Positions 8,336-19,618 of a stretch of 64,000 nt of DNA are shown piece after piece (within the stretch, counting starts at the first letter, position 1; each line of letters begins with the position of its first letter). The DNA comes from Carposina sasakii (Eukaryota > Arthropoda > Insecta > Lepidoptera > Carposinidae). The stretch covers positions 310,001 to 374,000 of the forward strand of contig CP053155.1 in assembly GCA_014607495.2 (NCBI GenBank), given 5' to 3'. Position numbers and translations under genes: made by a program. The notes beneath the pieces were generated by a model, which made no database searches, was not told the origin of the DNA, and was given only the letters and a program-made list of their open reading frames with translations.

Positions 8336-11230
8336 TGTGTCGACGAAATCCACTACTTTTGTGTCGACGAATGGGTCGACGAAATCCACTACTTTTGTCT
8401 TTGTCGCTCCACCACTCAATTTGTCGACACTCAGTAGATTTTACAAGAAATGACACTGCTCAAATCCCTGACTCGAGTCCGAGTAAATTTGTGAAATTAT
8501 TTTTCGCTCAGAATTCTAAAATAATTCAGACTCGTGTGTCGACGAAATCCACTACTTTTGTGTCGACGAAAAATGGGTCGACGAAATCCACTACTTTTGT
8601 GTCGACGAATGGGTCGACGAAATCCACTACTTTTGTGTCGACGAAAAATGGTCGACGAAATCCACTACTTTTGTGTAGACGACGAAAACCACTCAATTTG
8701 TCGACACTCAGTAAATTTTACAAGAAACGACACTACTCAAATCCCTGACTCGAGTCCGAGTAAATTTGTGAAATTATTTTTCGCTCAGAATTCTAAAATA
8801 ATTCAAACTCGTGTGTCGACGAAATCCACTACTTTTGTGTCGACGAAAAATGGGTCGACGAAATCCACTACTTTCGTGTCGACGAATGGGTCGACGAAAT
8901 CCACTACTTTTGTGTCGACGAATGGGTCGACGAAATCCACTACTTTTGTGTGGACGACGAAAACCACTCAATTTGTCGACACTCAGTAGATTTTACAAGA
9001 AATGACACTGCTCAAATCCCTGACTCGAGTCCGAGTAAATTTGTGAAATTATTTTTCGCTCAGAATTCTAAAATAATTCAGACTCGTGTGTCGACGAAAT
9101 CCACTACTTTTGTGTCGACGAAAAATGGTCGACGAAATCCACTACTTTTGTGTCGACGAATGGGTCGACGAAATCCACTACTTTTGTGTCGACGAATGGG
9201 TCGACGAAATCCACTACTTTTGTCTTTGTCGCTCCACCACTCAATTTGTCGACACTCAGTAGATTTTACAAGAAATGACACTGCTCAAATCCCTGACTCG
9301 AGTCCGAGTAAATTTGTGAAATTATTTTTCGCTCAGAATTCTAAAATAATTCAGACTCGTGTGTCGACGAAATCCACTACTTTTGTGTAGACGAAAAATG
9401 GGTCGACGAAATCCACTACTTTTGTGTCGACGAATGGGTCGACGAAATCCACTACTTTTATGTAAACGAAAAATGGTCGACGAAATCCACTACTTTTGTG
9501 TAGACGACGAAAACCACTCAATTTGTCGACACTCAGTAGATTTTACAAGAAACGACACTACTCAAATCCCTGACTCGAGTCCGAGTAAATTTGTGAAATT
9601 ATTTTTCGCTCAGAATTCTAAAATAATTCAGACTCGTGTGTCGACGAAATCCACTACTTTTGTGTCGAAGAAAAATGGTCGACGAAATCCACTACTTTTG
9701 TGTTGACGAATGGGTCGACGAAATCCACTACTTTTGTGTCGACGAATGGGTCGACGAAATCCACTACTTTTGTGTCGACGACGAAAACCACTCAATTTGT
9801 CGACACTCAGTAGATTTTACAAGAAATGACACTGCTCAAATCCCTGACTCGAGTCCGAGTAAATTTGTGAAATTATTTTTCGCTCAGAATTCTAAAATAA
9901 TTCAGACTCGTGTGTCGACGAAATCCACTACTTTTGTGTCGACGAAAAATGGGTCGACGAAATCCACTACTTTCGTGTCGACGAATGGGTCGACGAAATC
10001 CACTACTTTTGTGTCGACGAATGGGTCGACGAAATCCACTACTTTTGTCTTTGTCGCTCCACCACTCAATTTGTCGACACTCAGTAGATTTTACAAGAAA
10101 TGACACTGCTCAAATCCCTGACTCGAGTCCGAGTAAATTTGTGAAATTATTTTTCGCTCAGAATTCTAAAATAATTCAGACTCGTGTGTCGACGAAATCC
10201 ACTACTTTTGTGTAGACGAAAAATGGGTCGACGAAATCCACTACTTTTGTGTCGACGAATGGGTCGACGAAATCCACTACTTTTGTGTAGACGAAAAATG
10301 GTCGACGAAATCCACTACTTTTGTGTCGACGACGAAAACCACTCAATTTGTCGACACTCAGTAGATTTTACAAGAAATGACACTACTCAAATCCCTGACT
10401 CGAGTCCGAGTAAATTTGTGAAATTATTTTTCGCTCAGAATTCTAAAATAATTCAAACTCGTGTGTCGACGAAATCCACTACTTTTGTGTCGACGAAAAA
10501 TGGGTCGACGAAATCCACTACTTTCGTGTCGACGAATGGGTCGACGAAATCCACTACTTTTGTGTCGACGAATGGGTCGACGAAATCCACTACTTTTGTG
10601 TCGACGACGAAAACCACTCAATTTGTCGACACTCAGTAGATTTTACAAGAAATGACACTGCTCAAATCCCTGACTCGAGTCCGAGTAAATTTGTGAAATT
10701 ATTTTTCGCTCAGAATTCTAAAATAATTCAGACTCGTGTGTCGACGAAATCCACTACTTTTGTGTCGACGAAAAATGGGTCGACGAAATCCACTACTTTC
10801 GTGTCGACGAATGGGTCGACGAAATCCACTACTTTTGTGTCGACGAATGGGTCGACGAAATCCACTACTTTTGTGTCGACACTCAGTAGATTTTACAAGA
10901 AATGACACTACTCAAATCCCTGACTCGAGTCCGAGTAAATTTGTGAAATTATTTTTCGCTCAGAATTCTAAAATAATTCAGACTCGTGTGTCGACGAAAT
11001 CCACTACTTTTGTGTCGACGAATGGGTCGACGAAATCCACTACTTTTGTGTCGACGAATGGGTCGACGAAATCCACTACTTTTGTGTCGACGAATGTGTC
11101 GACGAATGGGTCGACGAAATCCACTACTTTTGTGTCGACGAATGGGTCGACGAAATCCACTACTTTTGTGTCGACGAATGGGTCGACGAAATCCACTACT
11201 TTTGTGTCGACGAATGGGTCGACGAATTGT
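8329..11230. repeat. hr-like repeat array, 275-bp units in an 825-bp higher-order period
   Basis: About ten units of 270-278 bp begin at 8529, 8807, 9083, 9355, 9634, 9905, 10179, 10456, 10732 and 10980. Each has three or more cores of about 34-39 bp built on GTCGACGAAATCCACTACTT and bounded by GTCGAC palindromes. A spacer of about 130 bp follows, containing the palindromes GACTCGAGTC and AGAATTCT. One spacer variant (GTCTTTGTCGCTCC) appears at 8397, 9222 and 10047, exactly every 825 bp, so units repeat in threes. Baculovirus homologous regions act as enhancers and origin-like elements and often contain EcoRI-centred palindromes, so an hr role is likely. The long open frames inside are by-products of the repeats. 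Confidence 0.85.
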
Positions 11231-11338
11231 ATGTAAGTGTATTAGCGTGGATTTCGTCTAACTTCGTCTGTTTGTTGTACGCTGTTGGTGTTGGACCGGG
11301 CTACAACCACCATACTTATTTTATTATATTAGTATTAT
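11231..11338. other. Short spacer between hr array and p74
   Basis: This is AT-rich towards its right end. It contains no gene and leads into the p74 stop codon at 11339. Confidence 0.5.
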
Positions 11339-13364
11339 TTATTTAATTTGATGTTTTACTAGTTTTGTATAATATTGTAATGACGGTAAAAACAGTAGAA
11401 GACAAGACAAAACCACCAGAAGCGCAAACAAAATTTCCAAGTGAATTTTGCTTTTAAAAGTCAGTCTTCGATGGTGTTTCAGATAGTACAAAAATCCGCT
11501 GATGGACGCCAAGAAACCCACGCCTATAAATATGTTATTCAAGGGACTCGGTTTGACCACTAGTTCGTTGTGACGCGCACAAAACCATTTTAAATAGAGC
11601 CAAGTGTCGTTGGCCGCCAACCCGGCGCCCACCAGCTGTTCCTCGTCCACGTCGCTCACCTCGTCGCCCACCGTTAGGTCCACGATCTGCCCGTTGCTGT
11701 TTACGTCCAGGGCGGCCATATAATCCACCAAATGAAGCATAGACTCTGTGAAATAGTCCTCTTCGTCGTCCACCACCAGATTGGAAAAGTGTTTGGGCGC
11801 GAACTCAATCAAATCGCGCGAGGGCGCATCGAGAGACTCGTAGTAGGCCGACAAAAACGCGGTGGAGAGGTCGTCTAGGTATCCGCGAGGGAACATATTG
11901 TTGTAACCGAACGGGTCCCACACCATTAGCACCAAGTCGGCGATGGTCAAGAACGTCAACGCTATATTCACCAGCGAGGCGGCAGCTTTCACCGTTCTGA
12001 CGGTGGCCTTCGCGAGGGTGGTCACCGTGGCTATGAGAGTGCGATTGAGCGCGTGGATGGCGGCCGCCTTGTAAGTTTCTCCCAGTAGAGCGACGGTCAT
12101 CCGTCTCGTTTGCATGAGAAGCATTCTGCGCAAAGACGGAATCAACACTTTGTTTATTTGTTTCAACATTGTGGTAAGGGTGGATTCTAGCACGTTAAAA
12201 CCCAGATCGGCGAGGATGCCCATTATGAACGCGTGATCTTCGAGAAAGTCCATAATAATGTTTTCGAGTTGGTTTTCGTCGTAACCTTTGGGGGTTTTTA
12301 ACGCGCCAAGGGTAGGATGATAATTTTCAACCACCGGTTTTTCTCTCGCAAACTTCGCCAACGTTTGCACCCTTCGTTCCAACAATTCTTCCACCAAACC
12401 CCTAGCTCTAACAATCGCAGTTCGTTGACTACTACTACTACTAGGATTAATAAAACTGAATCCTTCGTTGGCCGTATACCGCAACACCTGCTCACCGACG
12501 ATGGGAAACACGTTATTCAAAAAGTTCGCCTCCGCGCCAACGTCGATCGTGCCGTCTGTCACCCTGTACCAGTCTTCGAGTAAACCGATTCCCTCCGGCG
12601 GAGGGGCGTCCGGCACCAACGCCGACGGTTTTTTATAGTCGAAATCGCGCAAATCGTCGAAGACGTGTGTGGCGGCCAGTTTGAACGTGGTCATGATGGA
12701 TTCGCCCAGCACGAAGGAGACGATGGTCTCGTACCAGGGTTGGCTGTACCCGTTTCGGTCTTCGTTTCTGCCGAAGCGACGGCAATACGCCTCGTTGAAC
12801 CGACCCGTGACACGCTCCGGAAAGGCGGGGTCGTCGTCGTTGGCCACGTCGAAACCGGGCACGTCATCAACGCCGCGCACCACGTGTTTCGAGGTTCTAA
12901 TGTACGGGGCGTTCATCCACGCTTTTGTGAAACTGTCCACCATTACGCACTGCTCGTGTCTGGTGTAGCGCAGCTCCACCGATTGAATGTTGCCGTCGCG
13001 AGCCGCCTTCGCCGGGTCCATGTTGAAGCACGCCGGTTGGTTGTATTGCACGGGCGTGTTTGAGGTTTGAGAGTAGCCGCCGATCGGGCTGGTCAGGAAA
13101 TCTATCACGCCCGTTTCGGTGTAGGGAAAACAAGACATGGATTCACAACCTTGCCGTGAAAAAAAAAACATCAACAATTACGGCGCTCGTCTCCCTCAAA
13201 GACGGAGGTACGTAGAAATCCTTCTCGGAGGTGGCCCAACGAAGCGAGTAATCTATGAGTATGTGGGGGAACCTGTTGCGCCATTTGGATATGTACGAGA
13301 GAGAGTCTCGATTAGACAAATATTGTACAGCGTTTAGTATATCCAATTGTGTGGGAGTAGCCAT
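11339..13364 (-). pseudogene. p74: P74 / PIF-0 per os infectivity factor, one frame break
   Basis: Starting at the ATG at 13364, about 70 residues (ending near 13160) match the N-terminus of the family. The remaining 600 or so residues (11339-13150) follow in another frame, the switch falling at a run of nine A on the plus strand. Total length, about 670, fits P74 (about 640-660). Near the start is the FPHILIDYSL segment. The large middle part is rich in Cys and Trp, and the C-terminus has two hydrophobic segments (about NIFIGVGFLASISGFLYYL and EILFALLVVLSCLLLFLP), as expected for its membrane anchor. P74 sits in the envelope of occlusion-derived virus and is needed for oral infection of the midgut. 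An ATAAG motif lies 9 bp upstream. The single break in a homopolymer may be a consensus error. Confidence 0.92.
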
Positions 13365-13372
13365 GGGATACA

Positions 13373-13377
13373 CTTAT
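13373..13377 (-). promoter_or_regulatory. ATAAG late motif before p74
   Basis: The motif lies 9 bp upstream of the p74 start on the minus strand, matching the late initiator (A/G/T)TAAG. Confidence 0.55.
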
Positions 13378-13383
13378 AGTGTT

Positions 13384-13537
13384 GGTGATTATTTATTATT
13401 ATTATAGTATAACACTATTCCTTTGTCCAATAAATAAATAAAACAAACATAAAGTTTAATAACAATTTTAATTGAATAGGTGATTATTTATTATTATTAT
13501 AGTATAACACTATTCCTTTGTCCAATAAATAAATAAA
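13384..13537. repeat. Duplicated 59-bp AT-rich block
   Basis: GGTGATTATTTATTATTATT and the following 39 bases occur at 13384 and again at 13479, about 95 bp apart, upstream of p74. The role is unknown. Confidence 0.8.
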
Positions 13538-14042
13538 CGATAACGCGAAGTAGGTACACCGCGCTAGAAGTATTATTGTAATATTGTTATACAACGCCAA
13601 TGCTGTGCGGTGTTTTTTTGCGTCGACACAAAAGTTGCGCGGAGACATGGACGGTTCCTTCTACTATTCAATTATATTCATAACTATGCATAATAATAAT
13701 CAGTATACAACTTATTACATTACGTTACAGTGTTATTATATGAGCATCATAAAAGTAGCTTTTCACACGTATAAGACCGTTTCAGTCAAATAAAAAAATT
13801 CTAAGTAGCGCATCTAAAATAAACTTACAAAAATATTGAATTAGGCAATACAGTAGTCTGTGGAGAATAGTGTCCATTTTATTAAAGTAACCTACTTTTG
13901 TATGATACGAGTAATAAAGTTATTACCTTGATTAAGTTAAGTTATATAGTTAATACCTTTTATTAAGTAAGATACATGTTTATCGTCTTATTTGTAATGG
14001 CAAAGAATATTAAATAGTTCTTTCTTGGCATTAAATATTTTA
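13538..14042. other. Non-coding viral spacer with a lone hr half-core
   Basis: The stretch is AT-rich with no convincing gene. At 13622-13635 GTCGACACAAAAGT matches the reverse of an hr core, an isolated copy outside the array. The only ORF (13584-13793) has no recognisable features and is left uncalled. Confidence 0.45.
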
Positions 14043-14449
14043 CTAAGACGTAGGCAAAACAAAGGCACTATATGTCGTATTATATATATGGGATAATATA
14101 TAATGGATATTAATTACGCTTCGCTCCACTGCGAGCCCGTCCACCGCATTCAAAACCATGATCAGTCCGCGCTTAATGTCGCAATTTTCCAAATCGGGAC
14201 TGTAAGCGGCGCCTCTCGAACAGAACCCCCCTCGTTGCAGTGCATCAAAAGACCCACCTGACAATTGTCTCTGCATTGGTCGTCGGCGACGCATGGCACG
14301 TTGACGGCGTCGCAATCTAAAATGTTGTGGCGCTCAAAAGCGATATTTACGCGGCGATTCATGTTGCCGACATCCGTTCGTAGCCATTTTCCCATTAACA
14401 TCACCAAACCCAAGACCACGATTACAATGAGAAAACCGCTTTCCCACAT
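14043..14449 (-). pseudogene. pif-3: PIF-3 per os infectivity factor, broken and shortened
   Basis: The first frame (ATG at 14449) starts with an N-terminal membrane segment (GFLIVIVVLGLVMLMG), followed by DCDAVNVPCVADDQCRDNC, the Cys-rich pattern of PIF-3. After a break in a C-run near 14225 the next frame continues with GGFCSRG...NCDIKRGLIMVLNA, also PIF-3-like. Past about 14100 the sequence no longer looks like PIF-3, so the C-terminal third (the family is about 190-200 residues) is probably lost. PIF-3 is part of the PIF complex with P74 on occlusion-derived virions. It is divergent from the gene at 14481, sharing the CTTAAG at 14471. Confidence 0.8.
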
Positions 14450-14470
14450 ACTTGAAAAAAATAATTAATA

Positions 14471-14476
14471 CTTAAG
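14471..14476. promoter_or_regulatory. CTTAAG, shared late motif for a divergent gene pair
   Basis: The palindrome CTTAAG reads TTAAG on both strands. It lies 4 bp before the plus-strand ATG at 14481 and about 22 bp before the minus-strand pif-3 ATG at 14449, so one site could start late transcripts both ways. The plus-strand leader would be extremely short. Confidence 0.45.
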
Positions 14477-14480
14477 GACA

Positions 14481-15215
14481 ATGAGCGCCGAAGAAAGAGT
14501 GCAGCATCATTTTTTCCGGTGCGAGTATGACGATTTATTTAAATTTGAGTGGCCTGTTCTCCTAGACAATACACTCAATCTGTGGTTAGATGTGTCCTGT
14601 TTGAGAAAGCATGTTAAATTTCAAGTACCCGATGGTCTGGACACGCGTAAACTAAACGCCGACGATTTTACAAATGTAATCGAGCACACGCTCGATATTG
14701 ACAAATGCGAAAAACGAGTCGTGAGCAATTGTTCGCCGCACTTGGTGTCGACCAAAGATAGCGCGTTGGAGTTTTGTAGGGCCGCCGATTTATTAAAAGT
14801 GGTCAGCGATATACACAAATTGTAATTATACAATTTTTTGTACCAACAATTACCCTACTATCTAGACAAACATTTAGACGCGCTGCGATTGATTTCAATG
14901 TTTGACATTAAAAATTATTGGGACACTTTGGTGGCGACGGAACAAATAAAAAAATATTGGCTGTTTAGATTCAAAATTGTGACCCTCAAATACGAAAACG
15001 AGAAAAGAAACATGTCTGCAAACGAAACGAACAAACTATCCGAGTGTGAAAAGGGTTCCGCGACTCAAAGCGTTGCTCCCGGAAAAAACAACAAAATTTT
15101 GTGCGACAGCCTCATTGAAAATGTCAAACTACAATTTCAAAGTCTCAATACCTATAATGATGTAGACAAATGCACATTTTGTTTAGTTTCAACAAATTAC
15201 TTAGAGGGTCTGTAG
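14481..15215 (+). pseudogene. Unassigned viral gene interrupted by an in-frame stop
   Basis: From the ATG at 14481 the frame codes 114 residues to a TAA at 14823-14825. It then stays open in the same frame for about 129 more residues to 15215. No ATG lies close after the stop, so one gene of about 244 codons with a nonsense change (or a sequencing error) is more likely than two genes. Features include LRKHVKFQVPDG, a Cys-containing middle and a C-terminal DKCTFCLVS segment. The family is not recognised. It lies head-to-head with pif-3. Confidence 0.5.
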
Positions 15216-15302
15216 GACTACTTGAAGTATTATTAGAGTGGAGCTAATAAATACAATAATACAATATTATTTATTGACTATAATTATTACAATGTACTCT
15301 AA

Positions 15303-16600
15303 TCATTTATTACCATCTATTTTTAAATATTTTTCAAAATATCTTACACGAGCTAGTGCCTCATGGTATTTGTCGTACACCAGTCGTGTGTCCTTTTTTA
15401 ATGTTTTATATGCTGCGAGTAAATTGTCATTTGCCTCGTAATACTCGCCCATGGTTTTCTTCAGCTCTCGGATAGTTTTCTTTAAATGTAAAATTTCCCT
15501 ATCTTTGTTTAAAAGGTTGTCCGATTTTTGCTGGATATCTTCATCTCGTAGCCGCAAATCTTCCAAAAAATTCATTTTCATTTGTTTAAAACCCGACTCT
15601 AAATGATCGCTAACACGCTTAGATGATTGTGTGCACGTTTCATGTTTTGTCGGGCCCTCAGACAAGAATATTCTTCTTGAAGATTATAGTATGCGGTTTT
15701 CATTTCATCATATGTAATCTCCTCCTCTTTTTGACCCCCATTAGTCACCGCCGCCGCTCTCAGCTCTACTACTTCAGTCGTTAGCTGGTGTAACGCGCTT
15801 TCCTTTGCTTCCAATTCAGATTTTGCTTTGTTCAATTCTTTGAGAATATTACTTCTCTCCTCCTCCCAATTCCTCAGAGCGCTTTCATTTAATTTGTCAA
15901 ATTCTTTGGAGGTACTACTCCTCTCCTCCTCCCAATTCCTCAGAGCGCTTTCGTATTTCTCCTCGACGGCGGATATTTTTTCTTTCATCTTCGATAGTGT
16001 ATTTTTTAAAGCATTTGTTGCAGCTTTACGATATTCTGCTCTCTTCTCGAAAGTGTTTATGGTGCGTGCTAGGTTTTCGTTGTGTAAACGTTTCTCCTCC
16101 TTTATATTTTTCAAATAATAGCCCCAGTTGTATTTTTAATGTGTCCGGCAGCCGTTCGTAACCAAAGAGATCCTCGAGTTCTGTGGGACATTCAATAATA
16201 TGTAAACTGGGGGAGTTACAGTTAGACGATGTCGGGTCCTTGGTTATAGAGTTCGGAGTCTTCGATAGTAAGTGTAGTCTCTTCCATGGTTATTGCAGGC
16301 TCTTCGATAGTGGTTAAGGTAGGCTCTTCGATAGTGGTTAAGGCAGGTTCTTCATTAGTGGTTAAGGCAGGCTCTTCATTAGTGGTTAAGGCAGGCTCTT
16401 CATTAGTGGTTAAGGCAGGCTCTTCATTAGTGGTTAAGGCAGGCTCTTCATTAGTGGTTAATGCAGAATCTTCGATAGTGGTTAATGCAGAATCTTCGAT
16501 AGTGGTTAATGCAGGCTGTTCGGCGGGTTCTTCAATAATACGTGCAGAATCTTCGATAATACGTGCAGGATCTTCGGGGGTAAATGTAGAGTTTTTTAAG
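15303..16600 (-). pseudogene. Coiled-coil repeat protein, copy 2, frame-shifted
   Basis: This is the same gene as at 3161-4460, but the frame breaks near 15618, 16110 and 16577 relative to copy 1. The 24-bp repeats are present at about 16296-16520, with the first unit altered. Confidence 0.7.
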
Positions 16601-16877
16601 GTCGTAAATTTCGTATATCTATGAATATAATTGTATATTGTTGCCTAACTTGTTCTACGCAACTTATAATACGCTACAACAGTTAAGTGTAACAATAATA
16701 CCAGTATTAAGGCAAGGCAGCAACAATAAACATGCGAAAAAAAAAAAAAAAAAAAGCGCGGCGCAAGTGTCATGTCCCGCGGTAAATAAAAAAAAAAAGT
16801 TTGAAAAAATTAGGAAAGCAATGAAAATGCGCCAAAAAAAGAGAGGGGGCGGACGCGCGCACATAGGCCGGGCGGGG

Positions 16878-16895
16878 TCAGGTCATGTGACCTGA
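16878..16895. promoter_or_regulatory. 18-bp AGGTCA palindrome, copy 2
   Basis: This is identical to the palindrome at 4640-4657, although the flanking bases differ slightly. Confidence 0.5.
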
Positions 16896-17113
16896 GTCTG
16901 CCGCGCGTGCTGTGCAAAAGTTTTTCACCTGTTGTTTTACCCATATCATATTATATTACTTACTTACTTTACATATGTATTTAGATTAATTATCGTGTTT
17001 TTGATAGTGAATTGTGCGTGTATAATTAACTAACCGAGCAGTGATCGTGTTTGTTTTGTGATTTGATGTGATAAAGGGAGAGTTCGCGCCAAAACGTAAT
17101 GAAACAGTTTTCC

Positions 17114-17596
17114 TCAATACGGTACGTACACACAAATAAATGTCTGGTGCTAAGTGTCTTTTACATGCATACATTATTAGATTATTTATGCGCGTTACGG
17201 TGTTATGCGCCACTGTGTCCTCATTGGAGTCGCCGACACGGTTTCTCTCGTTTGTTTTGTCTGCGTCCGGCATTTGGACTCTCCGGTATTAACGTTAGCG
17301 GCCGTATCGTTGGGTTTTGTCTTCTACCTTGGACTTTTCACCACTTTCTGTGGAATCGCTAGCGTCATTGTTTCGTCGTCCGCTGTTTGAACATTTTCCG
17401 TTTATCCTTCAAGAAACCAACACACTGTCCATATGATCCTGTAAAGATTTCAACCGATCGTCGATGGCTTCGTTTCTGTTGTCCTCGTTTAGTTTCTTCT
17501 TAATTCATTTTCTACGCTCACGACGCGCCCGTACGTCACAGCAATATCTTGTTGGGTTTTGATGATCTCGTAATGCAATTCTTTCAGAGATAACAT
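17114..17596 (-). pseudogene. Small coiled-coil viral gene, copy 2, frame-shifted
   Basis: This is homologous to 4868-5353. Several one-base losses break the frame (for example near 17240-17270 and 17500). An ATG is still present at 17596. Confidence 0.65.
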
Positions 17597-17663
17597 GTGT
17601 ATAAAAATAGTAATTATTCTTATATATTCGCAAAACTCTGAGTGCACGGTACAAGCGATCAAC

Positions 17664-18862
17664 ATGAAAGAATCTCAATTCACGGAATCTCAACACCGTT
17701 TTTAACTCGGCGCCGTTTCGTTTCTCAATTTTTTCCCCAATGTGTCAAATATTTATTCAAGATCTGAGCGCGTATTGGTCACAATGTGCCACGGTAGTAT
17801 TATTGAAAACGACGCTACTAGTTTCAAAAAAACTAACGAATGTATCATAATGAAGAGGGTTTTGTGTCGTAACGCTTTCGATTTTATCTATTTTAATGCG
17901 AACGCAGTGCACACCGCAACCGTGGAGGATTTGGAAACCTACGCCCAATGCGAAGAAGAACCGCTGCTGGCGCTGCTTCTTAAAGACCGATGGTTTAAGG
18001 GTGATTTGAACGCTTAAAAAGTATTATTTGCTGGAGGATCGCCCACACTACTGGCGTTTATCAAAAACTGTTTATGGAGCGCAGCTATGAAAACAATTAC
18101 ACTCTCGGACAGCAGCTGAGCATTCGCATGACCACCATATTTGATACAGAGCGGGTTAGATTTTAAACACCATGTCAACAACGATAGCACCTTCATGGTC
18201 CGTGGATGAAATGTGAAGAGTTTGAAAAACTAGTGTCGACCATAAATTCCGTGGCCGACATAACAAAACGTTACAAGTGGTCTAACACCTATGTAATGCT
18301 AGAACTGGACAGAGTTAATCTCGCTTACACTATGTCCTTGCTCAATCTTAATTTTTCCTCGGTAATTACAAACAATTACATCGACAATCTGTGTTTGATA
18401 TGTAACGGAAAGGGGGATAGTATGAGCGTGCTGAACAGATTATCCTCTATGATTTTGTTAAAATTGTCAATGTATTGTTCGTTAGCGACACACGGAGATT
18501 ACCTGCATACCTATAACATTTTCTACATATATAATTCCATGAAATTTTACTACTATTGTCTTAAAACAGATTTGTTTTTTCATTATGACGACTACGAGAC
18601 CCTGTACTTTATGCACACAATTGTTCTCATAGAGATTATAAACGGCGGCAGCCTCAATTCTTTTACTCTGGAAAAATCTCCCATTATGCACCCCTTGGAA
18701 CTGAATTCTAGGCGTTGTAACGCGTTAAAACGTGCCGCCGCCTGTAATAAAACCCTTTGTAACGACATGGAATTGAAGGTGGATTTTATTAAGGGTAGAA
18801 GAATTACGACGGGCACACACGATCCCAACCGGTTTGTGCAAATAGGTGATGTGGTTTTGTAA
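17664..18862 (+). pseudogene. p47: P47-like gene, copy 2, broken
   Basis: The copy begins with the same ATG context as copy 1. Multiple one-base indels lie between 17690 and 18210, whereas the last 650 bases (18206-18862) are open. Over that part it has no break at the place where copy 1 stops (near 6187). The two copies are damaged at different positions. Confidence 0.6.
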
Positions 18863-18895
18863 GGTAACTAATTTTATTTTATCAACACCTTACCA

Positions 18896-19559
18896 ATGGT
18901 TAAACTAGGGAACACGCCGGTTTGTTGCTAATAACCAAGAACGAAAAAGCGGTAATATTGCAAGCCAACAAATCTTACAACGAAAACGTAAACAAGAATC
19001 TCAAGTACAATAAGCATATACCGTTTGTGGAAAAATTGAGCATCCCGCGCGGTAAACACGACGTCGGCGAGAAAGACTACGAGACCGCCGTGCGAGAGTT
19101 CATCGAAGAAACCGGTCTAGTGTTCGATACAGTGAACGTGTTCAAAAAACCCTTTGTGTTGGAGTGGCAAGATCATACAAAGGTGTACAAATATGTGATG
19201 TATGTGGCATTTTTGTCGGGAACGTTGTATTATTTAAAAAAAAGCCGAATAGTTTTTAATATTAAACTGAAGGGGAAACCTGTCGCGGATTGCGTCTACG
19301 AATACAAGGTGGACCTGACGAGCAAAAAGTTTAGAACACACGAGTTGGTGAGACGATGGAGTTGATGATCTTGAAAAATACATTTCGTATATGGAGAACA
19401 GGCAGTTGTCCACGTACAAGTACAGCAATTATGACACTTTTTTTAGTTTTATTTATGGTGTAAAAATTTGTATGATTCCGGTCACAATTACGATTATTTT
19501 TTTCAATTGGATCTGATGGGTACGTGGATAGCGAACAGTACAATATTCTGTGTTATTAA
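18896..19559 (+). pseudogene. Nudix hydrolase, copy 2, broken
   Basis: The Nudix box is intact, but an A is missing near 18910 just after the start and further small indels occur near 19355 and beyond. The reading frame is therefore lost at both ends compared with the intact copy at 6660-7328. Confidence 0.8.
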
Positions 19560-19618
19560 ATAAATTGAAGCAAAATCTATTTATTTTATTTGTTTAGATC
19601 AAATACATAAGGTGAACA

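Larger units (their letters stand above)
3120..15257. repeat. 12.1-kb baculovirus-like unit, copy 1
   Basis: The text from about 3120 to 8110 reappears almost base for base at 15258-20345, an offset of about 12.1-12.2 kb. The first copy plus the unique stretch 8110-15257 therefore makes one repeat unit. Its content is viral: p47-like, Nudix, p74, pif-3 and an hr-like array. Whether further copies exist cannot be seen, because the window shows a retrotransposon on the left and an assembly gap on the right. Confidence 0.85.

Noticed and set aside
8329..11230. Array looks like CRISPR repeats and spacers
   Set aside because: The spacers are nearly identical from unit to unit, the repeats are complex and there are no cas genes. 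It fits an hr-like array.
8335..11236. Many long open frames on both strands in the array
   Set aside because: They arise from the short repeat itself (FVDTKVVDFVDP or RRNPLLLCRR), change frame between units and have no independent gene features.
12317..13133. Plus-strand and other-frame ORFs within p74
   Set aside because: They are shadows of the conserved p74 frame.
13584..13793. 69-codon ORF upstream of p74
   Set aside because: It is AT-rich with no motif, no TAAG close to its start and no known relative that I recognise.
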